Positions 12,317-19,962 of a DNA stretch of 43,596 nucleotides are shown one piece after another. Source of the stretch: Clostridiales bacterium (GTDB lineage Bacteria > Bacillota > Clostridia > Peptostreptococcales > NVVX01); NCBI GenBank assembly GCA_021129775.1, contig JAJOKP010000001.1, positions 1 to 43,596 of the forward strand, read 5' to 3'. A program made the translations under genes and the position numbers. Within the stretch, counting starts at the first letter, position 1; each line of letters starts with the position of its first letter. The notes beneath the pieces were generated by a model. The model did not search any database. It saw only the letters and a program-made list of their open reading frames with translations, and was not told the DNA's origin.

Positions 12317-12640
12317 TCCTTATATTAAGGTTATAATGGACTACCACTACTTGTAGAAGTAAATGGTTTTCTGCTTTCACGTGCTTCAACAACACTCTCC
12401 ACAGGGGTAGTTCGGGTTGTCCTCGCCCTAAAACGTCCGTCTTGCCAACGCGCCTGTCTTCGTGCGCTGCATCAACAGGTAACGCACAAGCAGGTTGCAA
12501 AGGCCTTATGATGTTTTCATTGCCAACAATTGCAATGAAAACATGGGGTATAAAACAATATGTATCACATCCTGCTATTTTTGACATGTTTTCATGTGTT
12601 TATACCTCTCTTTTTTTGCCTTCGACACAGTGCAATGCAA
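12317..12640 (-). promoter_or_regulatory. Long structured 5' leader of rpoB
   Basis: About 330 bases separate the promoter at 12647-12676 from rpoB. The stretch 12360-12500 is notably GC-richer than its surroundings and holds competing pairings, for example GTGCG with CGCAC and CCTGT with ACAGG. A separate perfect 12-base hairpin (12511-12522 with 12533-12544, arms ATGTTTTCATTG) lies at its upstream end. One open frame crosses it (12279-12587) but has no family resemblance, so I treat the stretch as non-coding leader. Attenuation is an inference only. Confidence 0.45.
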
Positions 12641-12646
12641 TTTTAT

Positions 12647-12676
12647 ATTATACCACAGTATCTCATTATGTGTCAA
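12647..12676 (-). promoter_or_regulatory. Consensus promoter for rpoBC
   Basis: On the minus strand TTGACA (12671-12676) and TATAAT (12647-12652) are separated by 18 bases: both boxes are perfect matches. It lies between rplL and rpoB, so rpoBC can be expressed independently of rplJL. Confidence 0.85.
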
Positions 12677-12754
12677 CATTTTTTTGTCGAATTTATGATT
12701 ATTATAAATTGCAATATTAAATGTCCGCTTTTTTCAAATAGATTTATAGCATTT

Positions 12755-12854
12755 ATGGGGTCAGGCATTTGTATATTTATAAACTTATGCAATGGGGGGG
12801 GGACATAAATACCTGTCCCTATGTGTTTATAAATATACAAATGCCTGACCCCAT
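12755..12854. repeat. GGGGTCAGGC palindromic element, copy 1
   Basis: Perfect 30-base inverted arms (12755-12784 and 12825-12854) start ATGGGGTCAGGC and end GCCTGACCCCAT. The 40-base loop contains a run of nine G (12794-12802) and a second small hairpin, GGGAC...GTCCC. It lies between rplL and the rpoB promoter. The same outer ends occur at 25036-25116 and 42564-42644 with different interiors. Confidence 0.9.
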
Positions 12855-12878
12855 GTCTTATTTTTGAATATAGCAAAA

Positions 12879-12931
12879 GGTACCTGCCATGCAGGTCCCT
12901 TTCTAAGCTTACCTACGCCATGCGTAAGTAG
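12879..12931 (-). terminator. Tandem hairpins after rplL (attenuator or terminator)
   Basis: Read on the minus strand, the first hairpin (12909-12931) pairs CUACUUACGC with GCGUAGGUAAG through a GU wobble, right after the rplL stop. The second (12879-12899) is GGGACCTGC-ATG-GCAGGTACC followed by TTTTGC. This is the usual place for partial termination between rplL and rpoB. The short T run makes the second a moderate terminator at best. Confidence 0.6.
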
Positions 12932-12944
12932 TATTAAATCTCAC

Positions 12945-13304
12945 TTATTTTACAGTTACAGTTGCTCCAACTTCTTCTAGCTTTTCTTTAACTTTCTCTG
13001 CTTCGTCTTTAGCAACCGCTTCTTTCACAGCTTTTGGAGCTGCATCAACTAATGCTTTAGCTTCTTTAAGGCCTAGTCCTGTAATTTCTCTTACTGCCTT
13101 AATTACTTTAATTTTTGCCGTTCCAGCATTATCAAGAATTACATCAAACTCAGTTTTCTCTTCTACTACTTCTGCTCCACCAACTGCTGCCGCAACTGGA
13201 GCTGCTGCAGAAACACCAAACTTCTCTTCCGCTGCTTTTACTAGTTCATTTAATTCTAAAACTTTCATATTCTCAATTGTTTCTAAAATTTGTTCAATTG
13301 TCAT
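12945..13304 (-). CDS. rplL: 50S ribosomal protein L7/L12
   Basis: L7/L12 forms the flexible stalk that recruits translational GTPases. The 119-residue acidic product has the N-terminal dimerisation helix ([23 protein letters not shown]), an Ala-rich hinge with [12 protein letters not shown], and the C-terminal domain with [20 protein letters not shown] and the VEEVGATV-like end. It follows rplJ by 85 bp with a GGAGGT site. Length and composition are normal. Confidence 0.98.
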   Translation of the reverse strand: MTIEQILETIENMKVLELNELVKAAEEKFGVSAAAPVAAAVGGAEVVEEKTEFDVILDNAGTAKIKVIKAVREITGLGLKEAKALVDAAPKAVKEAVAKDEAEKVKEKLEEVGATVTVK

Positions 13305-13389
13305 TTATAGTACCTCCAATTTTTTATACATTTCTATATTTTCTTATGTTTTTCAACATCTAACGATTCTATTCCCTAGCATTTCCATT

Positions 13390-13896
13390 TTACGCGCTTT
13401 GTTCTTCACTTTCTCTTTTTTCACTTAAAGCTTTAACTAAATAAGCAAAATTAGAAAGTGGGGCGTTTAAACTACTTAAAAGCTTAGCAATAAGTACTTC
13501 TCTAGTAGGAACCATTGCTAATTCAGACAGTTTCGCTTGATCGTAATATGTTCCTTCGACAAACCCCATCTTGAACTCCAAATTTTTATGTTTCTTTGCA
13601 AAATCATTAATAATTCTTGCCGGAACCACTGGGTCTTCATAGCTAAACGCCACAGCATTTGGTCCAACTAGATCCTTTACTAATTCATCCATGCCAACAT
13701 TTTTAACCGCTAAGCGAACTAAAGTATTTTTATATACTTTGTACTCAATTCCCGCTTCTCTAAAAATCTTTCTTAATTCAGTCAATTCCTCAACTTTTAA
13801 CCCTCTGTAATCGACAAACACTGCGGAAGTAGAATTTTTTAGCTTTTCTGTAATCTTTAGAACTTGCTCCTGTTTAATCGCAATTACTTTTTTCAT
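13390..13896 (-). CDS. rplJ: 50S ribosomal protein L10
   Basis: L10 anchors L7/L12 dimers to the ribosome and in many bacteria represses its own operon by binding the leader. The product, 168 residues from the ATG, starts MKKVIAIKQEQVLKI and contains the VDYRGLKVEELTELRK stretch and a C-terminal helix for L7/L12 binding. A GTG two codons upstream (13902) is closer to the GGAGGT site, so either start is possible. The L10 leader at about 13950-14056 precedes it. Confidence 0.96.
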   Translation of the reverse strand: MKKVIAIKQEQVLKITEKLKNSTSAVFVDYRGLKVEELTELRKIFREAGIEYKVYKNTLVRLAVKNVGMDELVKDLVGPNAVAFSYEDPVVPARIINDFAKKHKNLEFKMGFVEGTYYDQAKLSELAMVPTREVLIAKLLSSLNAPLSNFAYLVKALSEKRESEEQSA

Positions 13897-13949
13897 TTCC
13901 ACTTACACCTCCTCTAACTTATTAAAAAAATACTTTGCCTATGCAATCA

Positions 13950-14056
13950 ACAAGACCTCGTTTGTTTTACTCAACGAGGTCTCTTGAAAATATTTATCAA
14001 AAGCCTCGGTAGGATATTTAAGCATGCGCACCTACTGTCTTGGGCAAAATATTCAC
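13950..14056 (-). ncRNA. Ribosomal protein L10 leader
   Basis: Upstream of rplJ the minus strand holds CAGTAGGTG facing TCCTACCGAGGC, then a strong hairpin AGACCTCGTT-loop-AACGAGGTCT (13953-13982). This arrangement and the conserved ACAGTAGGTG block match the L10 leader that L10(L12)4 binds in Bacillota to control rplJL. A covariance model scan (Rfam L10_leader) would confirm the borders, which I give approximately. Confidence 0.8.
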
Positions 14057-14172
14057 TTGTCTATATTGACTCGCAAAGCGGTCAAGTTCATCAAAACCCT
14101 CCATAAAAATATAACTATTGATTTTAGTATAACAACATAATACTAACATCTAGCGTATGTGTCAACACTTTT

Positions 14173-14871
14173 CTATTCAACAATTTTAGTCGGGCTTACT
14201 TTGATACCTGGACCCATTGTGCTAACTAAAGTAATGCTTCTTAAATACTGACCTTTTGCCGCTGCAGGTTTTGCTTTAACAACAGCGTCTAATAGTGTTC
14301 TAAAATTTTCTTCGAGTTGTTCTTTTGCAAATGATGCTTTTCCAATCGCTACATGGATGATATTAGTTTTATCAAGCCTATATTCTACTTTACCAGCTTT
14401 AATCTCTTTTATCGCTTTTTCTAGCTCAAAAGTTACTGTTCCAGATTTCGGGTTAGGCATTAATCCCTTAGGTCCTAATGTTCTTCCCAACTTACCAACA
14501 ACTCCCATCATATCAGGTGTTGCAACTACAACATCAAATCCAAACCAGTTTTCCTTCTTTATTTTCTCAGCCATATCATCGGCACCAACGAAATCAGCAC
14601 CTGCTTCTTTAGCCTCATCCGCTTTATTCCCTTTAGCAAAAACCAAAACTTTAACAGTTTTTCCAGTTCCATGAGGCAACACAATTGCTCCTCTAACTTG
14701 TTGATCTGCATGTCTTGAATCTACGCCAAGTCTAATATGCACTTCTACAGTTTCATCGAATTTTGCGGTTGATGTTTTCTTCACCAATTCTAATGCGCTT
14801 TTATAATCGTATAACTCTGTTTTGTTTATAAGCTTTACAGATTCTTGGTATTTTTTTCCTCTTTTAGGCAT
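14173..14871 (-). CDS. rplA: 50S ribosomal protein L1
   Basis: L1 forms the stalk next to the E site and can repress its own mRNA. The 232-residue product is normal length and shows MPKRGKKY at the start, the [14 protein letters not shown] segment, [10 protein letters not shown] and the [14 protein letters not shown] end. It follows rplK by 62 bp. The 301 bases after its stop, before rplJ, hold the L10 leader and no gene. Confidence 0.98.
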   Translation of the reverse strand: MPKRGKKYQESVKLINKTELYDYKSALELVKKTSTAKFDETVEVHIRLGVDSRHADQQVRGAIVLPHGTGKTVKVLVFAKGNKADEAKEAGADFVGADDMAEKIKKENWFGFDVVVATPDMMGVVGKLGRTLGPKGLMPNPKSGTVTFELEKAIKEIKAGKVEYRLDKTNIIHVAIGKASFAKEQLEENFRTLLDAVVKAKPAAAKGQYLRSITLVSTMGPGIKVSPTKIVE

Positions 14872-14933
14872 GTTTTCCTCCTTGTGGTCTATCAGTTCGC
14901 TCTGAACCTCCCACTTATTTATATATTTTCATA

Positions 14934-15359
14934 TTACTCGTCTACGGTAACACCCATACTTCTTGCCGTTCCAGCTATCATGCTCATCGCTGTTTCTATG
15001 GTAGCAGCATTCAGATCAGGCATTTTTAACTCTGCTATTTCTCTAATTTTTTCCTTTGAAATAGATGCAACCTTAACTTTATCAGGCTCTCCTGAACCAC
15101 TCTCAATTCCTATCGCTTTTTTTATAAGGATCGCAGCTGGTGGAGTCTTAGTTATGAAACTGAATGATCTATCTTGATACACTGAAATAACCACTGGTAT
15201 TATAAGACCAGCTTGGTCAGCGGTTTTAGCATTGAATTCTTTGCAAAATCCCATTATATTAACACCATGTTGCCCTAACGCTGGACCTACTGGTGGTGCA
15301 GGTGTTGCTTTGCCTGCTGGTATTTGCAATTTCACTTGCCCCATTATTTTTTTTGCCAT
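14934..15359 (-). CDS. rplK: 50S ribosomal protein L11
   Basis: L11 binds the GTPase-associated region of 23S rRNA and takes part in factor function and stringent signalling. Starting at the ATG with GGAGGTG 8 bases upstream it gives [38 protein letters not shown] as successive conserved blocks, 141 residues, the standard family length. The proline-rich N-terminus is the thiopeptide-binding region and looks wild type. Confidence 0.98.
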   Translation of the reverse strand: MAKKIMGQVKLQIPAGKATPAPPVGPALGQHGVNIMGFCKEFNAKTADQAGLIIPVVISVYQDRSFSFITKTPPAAILIKKAIGIESGSGEPDKVKVASISKEKIREIAELKMPDLNAATIETAMSMIAGTARSMGVTVDE

Positions 15360-15492
15360 GTTATACACCTCCTATTCTAACTTTTTTAGATGAAACTTTC
15401 CTACTATTGTAAGAACTAATTGGTTTTACAAAATTGGGCATAAAAACACTACGCTTTTAGTCCAGGGGGTGAGCCTAATTTTTGACAGTTGA

Positions 15493-16011
15493 CTATAGCG
15501 ATTCCACTTGTATAAATTCTAACTCAACTGGTGTATCCCTACCAAACATAGAAATCATCACTTTAAATGTCTGTTTTTCCATGTTTATATGCTCAATTTT
15601 TCCAATAAAGCTCTCAAATGGTCCCGAAAGCACTTTTATACTATCTCCTATTTGCAAGTCTATCTCTTGGCGAATTACTTCAATTCCCATTTTCATTATT
15701 TCTTTGTCAGTCAAGGGTATAGGTTTAGAGCTAGAACCAACAAATCCAGTCACTCCCCTTGTGTTTCTTACTAAATACCACGACTCATCCGTCATATGCA
15801 TTTTAACAAGAACATAACCTGGAAATTTTTTTACTTCCTTTTTTTTCTTCTTACCATCTTTTATCTCAATTTTTTCTTCAGTGGGAACAGCAACATCTAC
15901 AATAACATCGTTCATTCCCCTGTTGTCGACCATTTTTTCTATATTCATCATTACTTTTTTTTCATGGCCAGAGTACGTATGAACAACATACCATCTCGCT
16001 TCTTCTGTCAT
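15493..16011 (-). CDS. nusG: Transcription termination/antitermination protein NusG
   Basis: NusG binds the RNA polymerase clamp and modulates pausing, termination and coupling. From MTEEARWYVVHTYSGHE it has 172 residues: an N-terminal NGN domain ending in GYVLVKMHM and NTRGVTGFVG, then a KOW domain (GDSIKVLSGPFESFIGKIEHI). An ATG four codons earlier (16023) is in frame; neither start has a strong ribosome binding site, and I follow the family start. It lies between secE and rplK as usual. Confidence 0.97.
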   Translation of the reverse strand: MTEEARWYVVHTYSGHEKKVMMNIEKMVDNRGMNDVIVDVAVPTEEKIEIKDGKKKKKEVKKFPGYVLVKMHMTDESWYLVRNTRGVTGFVGSSSKPIPLTDKEIMKMGIEVIRQEIDLQIGDSIKVLSGPFESFIGKIEHINMEKQTFKVMISMFGRDTPVELEFIQVESL

Positions 16012-16062
16012 GTTTAGGAGCATCTACTCTTGTGTTAGAAGCTCTACCCTCCCTTATCCAAA

Positions 16063-16278
16063 CTATCTATTGAGGATTAAATTCAAGCCAAATCCAAATG
16101 TTGTATCTAAAATCCATAAAAACGCGATTGCCAAAGCACAACCTATAATAACAACAACAGTATATTTTGCTAGCTCTTGTCTGGTTGGCCAATGAACTTT
16201 CTTTAACTCGGATTTAACTCCCTTAAAAAAGTTCCCAATATTTCTTGCTTTATCGCTTGCATTTGCACGAGTACTCAT
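16063..16278 (-). CDS. secE: Preprotein translocase subunit SecE
   Basis: SecE is the small membrane subunit that clamps SecY in the protein export channel. The 71-residue product is the short single-span type of Bacillota: a basic cytoplasmic part with the conserved FFKGVKSELKKVHWPTRQEL signature, followed by one membrane helix (about residues 41-62). The ATG at 16276-16278 is used; the preceding GTG is in frame but less likely. It sits in the normal rpmG-secE-nusG order. Confidence 0.97.
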   Translation of the reverse strand: MSTRANASDKARNIGNFFKGVKSELKKVHWPTRQELAKYTVVVIIGCALAIAFLWILDTTFGFGLNLILNR

Positions 16279-16315
16279 CACTCATCCACATCCTTCTAAA
16301 TACATATAGTTTTTC

Positions 16316-16465
16316 TTACTTAGTCTCTTTATGAACAACATGTGACTTGCAAAACCTACAATACTTTTTGATCTCTATCCTTTCGGGATTATTCTTTTTA
16401 TTCTTCATTGTATTATAATTTCTTTGTTTACATTCTGTACATGCTAAAGTTATTTTGACTCGCAC
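16316..16465 (-). CDS. rpmG: 50S ribosomal protein L33
   Basis: This 49-residue ORF starts with GTG behind an AGGAGGTGT site and reads [18 protein letters not shown]... to HVVHKETK. It has the four-cysteine zinc-binding pattern (CTEC and CRFC) of the C+ form of L33. It lies directly upstream of secE, 34 bp away, the standard Bacillota position. A promoter and a hairpin with a T run lie immediately upstream. Confidence 0.95.
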   Translation of the reverse strand: MRVKITLACTECKQRNYNTMKNKKNNPERIEIKKYCRFCKSHVVHKETK

Positions 16466-16483
16466 TAGCAACACCTCCTATGC

Positions 16484-16524
16484 AAAAAAAAACCTTCGTA
16501 TCTATCTCTTTACCCTACTCTTCG
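16484..16524 (-). terminator. Hairpin with T run in the rpmG leader
   Basis: On the minus strand CCTTCG and CGAAGG pair across a loop of a little over 20 bases and are followed at once by a run of nine T. The structure lies downstream of the promoter at 16565-16593 and only a few bases before the rpmG ribosome binding site, so it may act as an attenuator rather than as the tuf2 terminator. Confidence 0.55.
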
Positions 16525-16564
16525 AAGGATTATAATTTCACACCTAATTTAATTCACCTAATCA

Positions 16565-16593
16565 AATTTAACACATTTTTTTAAACATGTCAA
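16565..16593 (-). promoter_or_regulatory. Promoter for rpmG-secE-nusG-rplKA
   Basis: On the minus strand TTGACA (16588-16593), 17 bases, then TAAATT (16565-16570). The -35 box is perfect and the -10 box matches at 4 of 6 positions. It separates tuf2 from the rpmG operon. Confidence 0.7.
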
Positions 16594-16657
16594 TAAAAAA
16601 TATAAGTTTTGTAATTATTTTTAAAAAGCAATATGTTAAGAAGCGATATAGAGACGA

Positions 16658-16681
16658 GGGGGTGTGGGGGGCAAGGGAGGG
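16658..16681 (+). other. G-quadruplex motif downstream of tuf2
   Basis: Four G tracts of 5, 6, 3 and 3 bases are separated by TGT, CAA and A, satisfying the usual G3+N1-7 pattern. It lies on the plus strand, the template for tuf2, about 50 bases past the tuf2 stop. Such a G-rich cluster stands out in this AT-rich sequence. Confidence 0.7.
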
Positions 16682-16731
16682 AGGTGTCACGAGAAACATC
16701 CCCTCAACACCTTTGTCACCCTATTCCTTTG

Positions 16732-17925
16732 TTACTCTGTAATCGAAGCAACTACGCCAGCGCCAACAGTTCTTCCGCCTTCTCTAATTGAGAATTTTAA
16801 GCCTTCTTCAATAGCTATTGGACTTATTAGTTCAATCTCCATTGTTATATTGTCTCCTGGCATTACCATCTCTGCTCCGGCTGGTAATTTAACATTTCCT
16901 GTTACGTCTGTTGTTCTAAAGAAAAATTGTGGTCTGTACCCATCAAAAAATGGTGTGTGTCTTCCGCCTTCTTCTTTTTTAAGTACGTACACTTCTGCTT
17001 TGAATTTTTTATGTGGCATTATCGAGCCTGGTTTAGCTAATACTTGCCCTCTTTCTATTTCTGTTCTTTGAATTCCTCTTAGTAGTAGCCCTACGTTGTC
17101 TCCCGCTTCCCCATAGTCTAGTAGTTTTCTAAACATTTCTACTCCTGTTACTACTAGTTTTCTTCTTTCGTCGCTTAATCCTACTAGTTCTACTTCTTCT
17201 GATATATTAATTTTTCCTCTTTCAATTCTTCCTGTTGCTACTGTTCCTCTTCCAGTTATTGAGAATACATCTTCCACTGGCATTAGAAATGGCTTGTCTG
17301 TTTCTCTTACTGGCTCTGGAACGTATTCGTCTATTGTTTCAAACATTTTTACTATTGTTTCTGCATATTCTCCGTCTGGTTCTTCTAAAGCTTTTAGTGC
17401 CGACCCTCTTATTATTGGTGTGTCATCTCCTGGGAAGTCGTACATGTCAAGAAGTTCTCTTACTTCCATTTCTACTAGTTCTAGTAATTCTTCGTCATCT
17501 ACCATGTCACATTTATTTAGGAATACTACAATATATGGTACTCCTACTTGCCTTGATAGTAGGATATGTTCTCTTGTTTGCGGCATTGGTCCGTCTGCTG
17601 CTGATACTACTAGTATCGCTCCGTCCATTTGTGCTGCTCCTGTTATCATGTTTTTAACGTAGTCAGCATGTCCTGGACAGTCTACATGTGCATAATGTCT
17701 GTTTGGTGTTTCGTACTCTACATGTGCTGTTGAGATTGTTATTCCTCTTTCTCTTTCTTCTGGTGCTTTGTCAATTTGGTCAAATGCTACTGCTTCGCCT
17801 GTTCCAAATCTTTTGTTTAATGTTGATGTTATTGCCGCTGTTAATGTTGTTTTACCATGGTCTACATGTCCTATTGTTCCTATGTTTACATGGGGTTTAT
17901 TTCTTTCAAATTTTTCTTTCGCCAT
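16732..17925 (-). CDS. tuf: Elongation factor Tu, copy 2
   Basis: Complete EF-Tu of 397 residues, with [40 protein letters not shown] and the [13 protein letters not shown] domain-2 motif. It follows sigH by 27 bp and a TCCTCC-complement ribosome binding site, and so probably shares the sigH promoter at 18637-18665. A second nearly identical copy lies at the start of the window after fusA. Two direct tuf copies about 17 kb apart flank the whole rpmG-to-fusA cluster. Confidence 0.98.
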   Translation of the reverse strand: MAKEKFERNKPHVNIGTIGHVDHGKTTLTAAITSTLNKRFGTGEAVAFDQIDKAPEERERGITISTAHVEYETPNRHYAHVDCPGHADYVKNMITGAAQMDGAILVVSAADGPMPQTREHILLSRQVGVPYIVVFLNKCDMVDDEELLELVEMEVRELLDMYDFPGDDTPIIRGSALKALEEPDGEYAETIVKMFETIDEYVPEPVRETDKPFLMPVEDVFSITGRGTVATGRIERGKINISEEVELVGLSDERRKLVVTGVEMFRKLLDYGEAGDNVGLLLRGIQRTEIERGQVLAKPGSIMPHKKFKAEVYVLKKEEGGRHTPFFDGYRPQFFFRTTDVTGNVKLPAGAEMVMPGDNITMEIELISPIAIEEGLKFSIREGGRTVGAGVVASITE

Positions 17926-17952
17926 TTTTCTTTCCTCCTAATAAAAATTAAT

Positions 17953-18591
17953 TCAATCTGACAAATGTCTTTCTAGTTTCCTTTTCACTCTTTGTAGCGC
18001 ATTATCAATTGATTTTACATGCCTCTTTAAATCTAACGACATCTCTTGATATGATCTTCCTTGTAAGTAAAGCATCAGAACTTTCCACTCGAAATCACTT
18101 AGGACTTCTCCTATTTTATTTTCGATATGTCCTAATTCTTCTCGACAGATAATCAGTTCTTCAGGGTCTGTCACCTTTTGTCCAGAAATAACATCTAATA
18201 AAGTACGCTCTGATTCTTCATCGTATATTGGTTTATTTAAGGAAACGTATGAATTTAGAGGAATATGTTTTTGTCTTGTCGCCGTTTTTATCGCCGTAAT
18301 AATTTGTCTTGTAATACATAATTCTGCGAATGCTCTAAATGATGCTAACTTGTCTGGTTTATAATCTCTAATAGCCTTGTATAACCCAATCATTCCTTCT
18401 TGTATGATGTCTTCTTTATCCGCTCCGATCAAAAAATAAGACCTAGCTTTTGCTCGCACAAAGTTTCTATATTTATTAATCAATAAATTAAGTGCAGACG
18501 TATCCCCATTTTTCGCATCTTCAACTATGGTTTCATCAGGTAGCATAGAATAGCTTTCTACTATATCTGTCTTGACTGTGCTTAGACTCAT
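17953..18591 (-). CDS. sigH: RNA polymerase sporulation sigma factor SigH
   Basis: SigH (Spo0H) directs early sporulation and transition-phase genes. The 212-residue product has region 2 (NFVRAKARSYFLIGADKEDIIQEGMIGLYKAIRDY as its blocks) and region 4 (FEWKVLMLYLQGRSYQEMSLDLKRHVKSIDNALQRVKRKL). The ATG at 18589-18591 is chosen because GGAGGAG lies just before it. Its place between yacP and tuf/rpmG is the conserved Bacillota arrangement. It supports a spore-forming or formerly spore-forming host. Confidence 0.95.
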   Translation of the reverse strand: MSLSTVKTDIVESYSMLPDETIVEDAKNGDTSALNLLINKYRNFVRAKARSYFLIGADKEDIIQEGMIGLYKAIRDYKPDKLASFRAFAELCITRQIITAIKTATRQKHIPLNSYVSLNKPIYDEESERTLLDVISGQKVTDPEELIICREELGHIENKIGEVLSDFEWKVLMLYLQGRSYQEMSLDLKRHVKSIDNALQRVKRKLERHLSD

Positions 18592-18636
18592 TTTTATCTC
18601 CTCCACCCTCTAGTTGACATCTGAAATTATATGGTT

Positions 18637-18665
18637 ATTATACATACGAAATTGCATAAAGTCAA
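18637..18665 (-). promoter_or_regulatory. Promoter for sigH-tuf2
   Basis: On the minus strand TTGACT (18660-18665), 17 bases, TATAAT (18637-18642). Five of six and six of six positions match consensus. It lies between yacP and sigH and would start transcripts about 40 bases before the sigH ATG. Confidence 0.8.
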
Positions 18666-18670
18666 GCTAT

Positions 18671-19177
18671 TCATCTGTCCCTCATAATATTCTTTAATTT
18701 TCCTATCACTTCCTCAGACAATCTGTTTTCTACAGAATCTCTCTGTTTCAGTTGTTTGCCTGCATTTCGAATCTTACTTTTAACACTATTATAGTCAATT
18801 ATTAGCTCTCTCGCAGACATGCGTAGTGCCCCTTCGCCAAATACAACTTGTTGCTCTGACCAATCACTTGTAACTACAGTTACTCTTGCTTTCTTCACTA
18901 ATACTGACATTCTCTTTTCAATATAGCTATCTGCTGTTTCTGTATACTTAGTGTACACAACCTCAATCCCTTTTAAATCCTCTTTTAACCCTATGCTTTT
19001 TTTAGATAAATGCGCGTCAAACACAACAATAATGTTAACGCCTTTAATTGTTTGGTATTCTCTCATCATTTCAATAAACTTGTTTCTTGCTTCTTCTAAA
19101 TTTCTACCAAGTTCATTTTTTAATACTGGCCACGCATGAATTACATTATACGCGTCTATAACAAAATATTCCTTCAA
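18671..19177 (-). CDS. yacP: NYN-domain ribonuclease-like protein YacP
   Basis: The 168-residue product is a YacP/Rae1-type NYN (PIN-like) nuclease; the Bacillus member is ribosome-associated and cleaves mRNA. The N-terminal MKEYFVIDAYNVIHAW with its conserved Asp, VVFDAHLSK and VTSDWSEQ acidic positions form the expected active site. It starts at TTG with GGTGGAG 8-10 bases upstream. It lies between rlmB and sigH, its usual neighbours. The function here is by family only. Confidence 0.9.
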   Translation of the reverse strand: MKEYFVIDAYNVIHAWPVLKNELGRNLEEARNKFIEMMREYQTIKGVNIIVVFDAHLSKKSIGLKEDLKGIEVVYTKYTETADSYIEKRMSVLVKKARVTVVTSDWSEQQVVFGEGALRMSARELIIDYNSVKSKIRNAGKQLKQRDSVENRLSEEVIGKLKNIMRDR

Positions 19178-19203
19178 GGTAACATCTCCACCTTACTAGT
19201 GAC

Positions 19204-19224
19204 GGGTACTCACAAGGAGCACCC
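19204..19224 (-). repeat. Short hairpin with CTTGT loop between rlmB and yacP
   Basis: On the minus strand GGGTGCTC pairs with GAGTACCC (one GU wobble) around CTTGT, preceded by GTAG. The same GTA-GGG...CCTTGTG...CCC layout is seen at 32801-32827, suggesting a small dispersed hairpin family. Confidence 0.5.
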
Positions 19225-19962
19225 CTACATATCATTCCTCTGTCTATAAATCTCGTACATAAATACAGCTGCTGCGACAGATGCATTTAAAGAAGCAATT
19301 TGTCCGTCCATTGGCAGTTTTACTAAAAAGTCGCATTTTTCTTTCACTAATCTAGAAATCCCTTTTCCTTCATTTCCTATTACTAATGCTATTGACCCTT
19401 TTAAATCTGATTCATAATGATTTTTTTCTCCGCCTAAATCAGCACCAGCTACCCATAACCCCGCCTTTTTAAGAGTATCTATTGCTTGGCTAATATTAGT
19501 CACTTTTGCAACTGGCATATATTCTAATGCCCCCGCAGATGTTTTTGCCACAACTGCAGTTAATCCTACTGATCTTCTTTTTCCAATTATTACTCCATCA
19601 GCACCTACGGCTTCGGCTGTTCTTATTATTGAGCCTAAGTTATGAGGGTCGTTTATTTCATCTAAAACCAATATAAAGGGCGTTTTATTTTTCAAGGCAG
19701 CTTTTTCAAGTATCTCTTCTATCGTGCTATACTCATATGCTGCAATTAAAGCAACTACTCCTTGATGCGCTTCCGAGTTAGAAATTTCTTTGATCTTGGC
19801 CTTTTCAACGTATTGAACAACAATCTTCTTTTCTTTTGCAAGCGCAATAATCTTTTTTATAGAGCCATCTTTCGAGTCCTTAGAAACCATTATTTTGTCA
19901 ACTTCACGCCCAGCTTTTAACGCCTCTAGTACTGGATTCCTTCCAAATATTCTATCATCCAT
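19225..19962 (-). CDS. rlmB: 23S rRNA (guanosine-2'-O-)-methyltransferase RlmB
   Basis: A TrmH-family SPOUT methyltransferase of 245 residues that modifies a 23S rRNA guanosine ribose. Residues 1-80 form the L30e-like substrate-binding domain (IFGRNPVLEALKAGREVDKI). The catalytic knot shows motif 1 NDPHNLGSIIRTAEAVGADG, motif 2 LVIGNEGKGISRL and motif 3 LPMDGQIASLNASVAAAV. It overlaps thyX by 8 bp, so the two are translationally coupled. TrmH-family members are hard to tell apart, but the position in the mrnC-rlmB-yacP cluster favours RlmB. Confidence 0.93.
   Translation of the reverse strand: MDDRIFGRNPVLEALKAGREVDKIMVSKDSKDGSIKKIIALAKEKKIVVQYVEKAKIKEISNSEAHQGVVALIAAYEYSTIEEILEKAALKNKTPFILVLDEINDPHNLGSIIRTAEAVGADGVIIGKRRSVGLTAVVAKTSAGALEYMPVAKVTNISQAIDTLKKAGLWVAGADLGGEKNHYESDLKGSIALVIGNEGKGISRLVKEKCDFLVKLPMDGQIASLNASVAAAVFMYEIYRQRNDM

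Noticed and set aside
12360-12500. Group II intron or reverse-transcriptase remnant
   Set aside because: The GC-rich segment has a GTGCG start-like string, but no domain V hairpin, no RT motifs and no second boundary.
12279-12587. 102-residue ORF on the minus strand upstream of rpoB
   Set aside because: It overlaps the rpoB start and its leader, has no recognisable domain, and its amino-acid pattern is unlike a folded protein; the region is better explained as leader.
16466-16731. tRNA gene between tuf2 and rpmG
   Set aside because: tRNA genes are common near here in Bacillota, but no T-arm (GTTCGAATC-like) or cloverleaf is present; the only paired element is the T-run hairpin.
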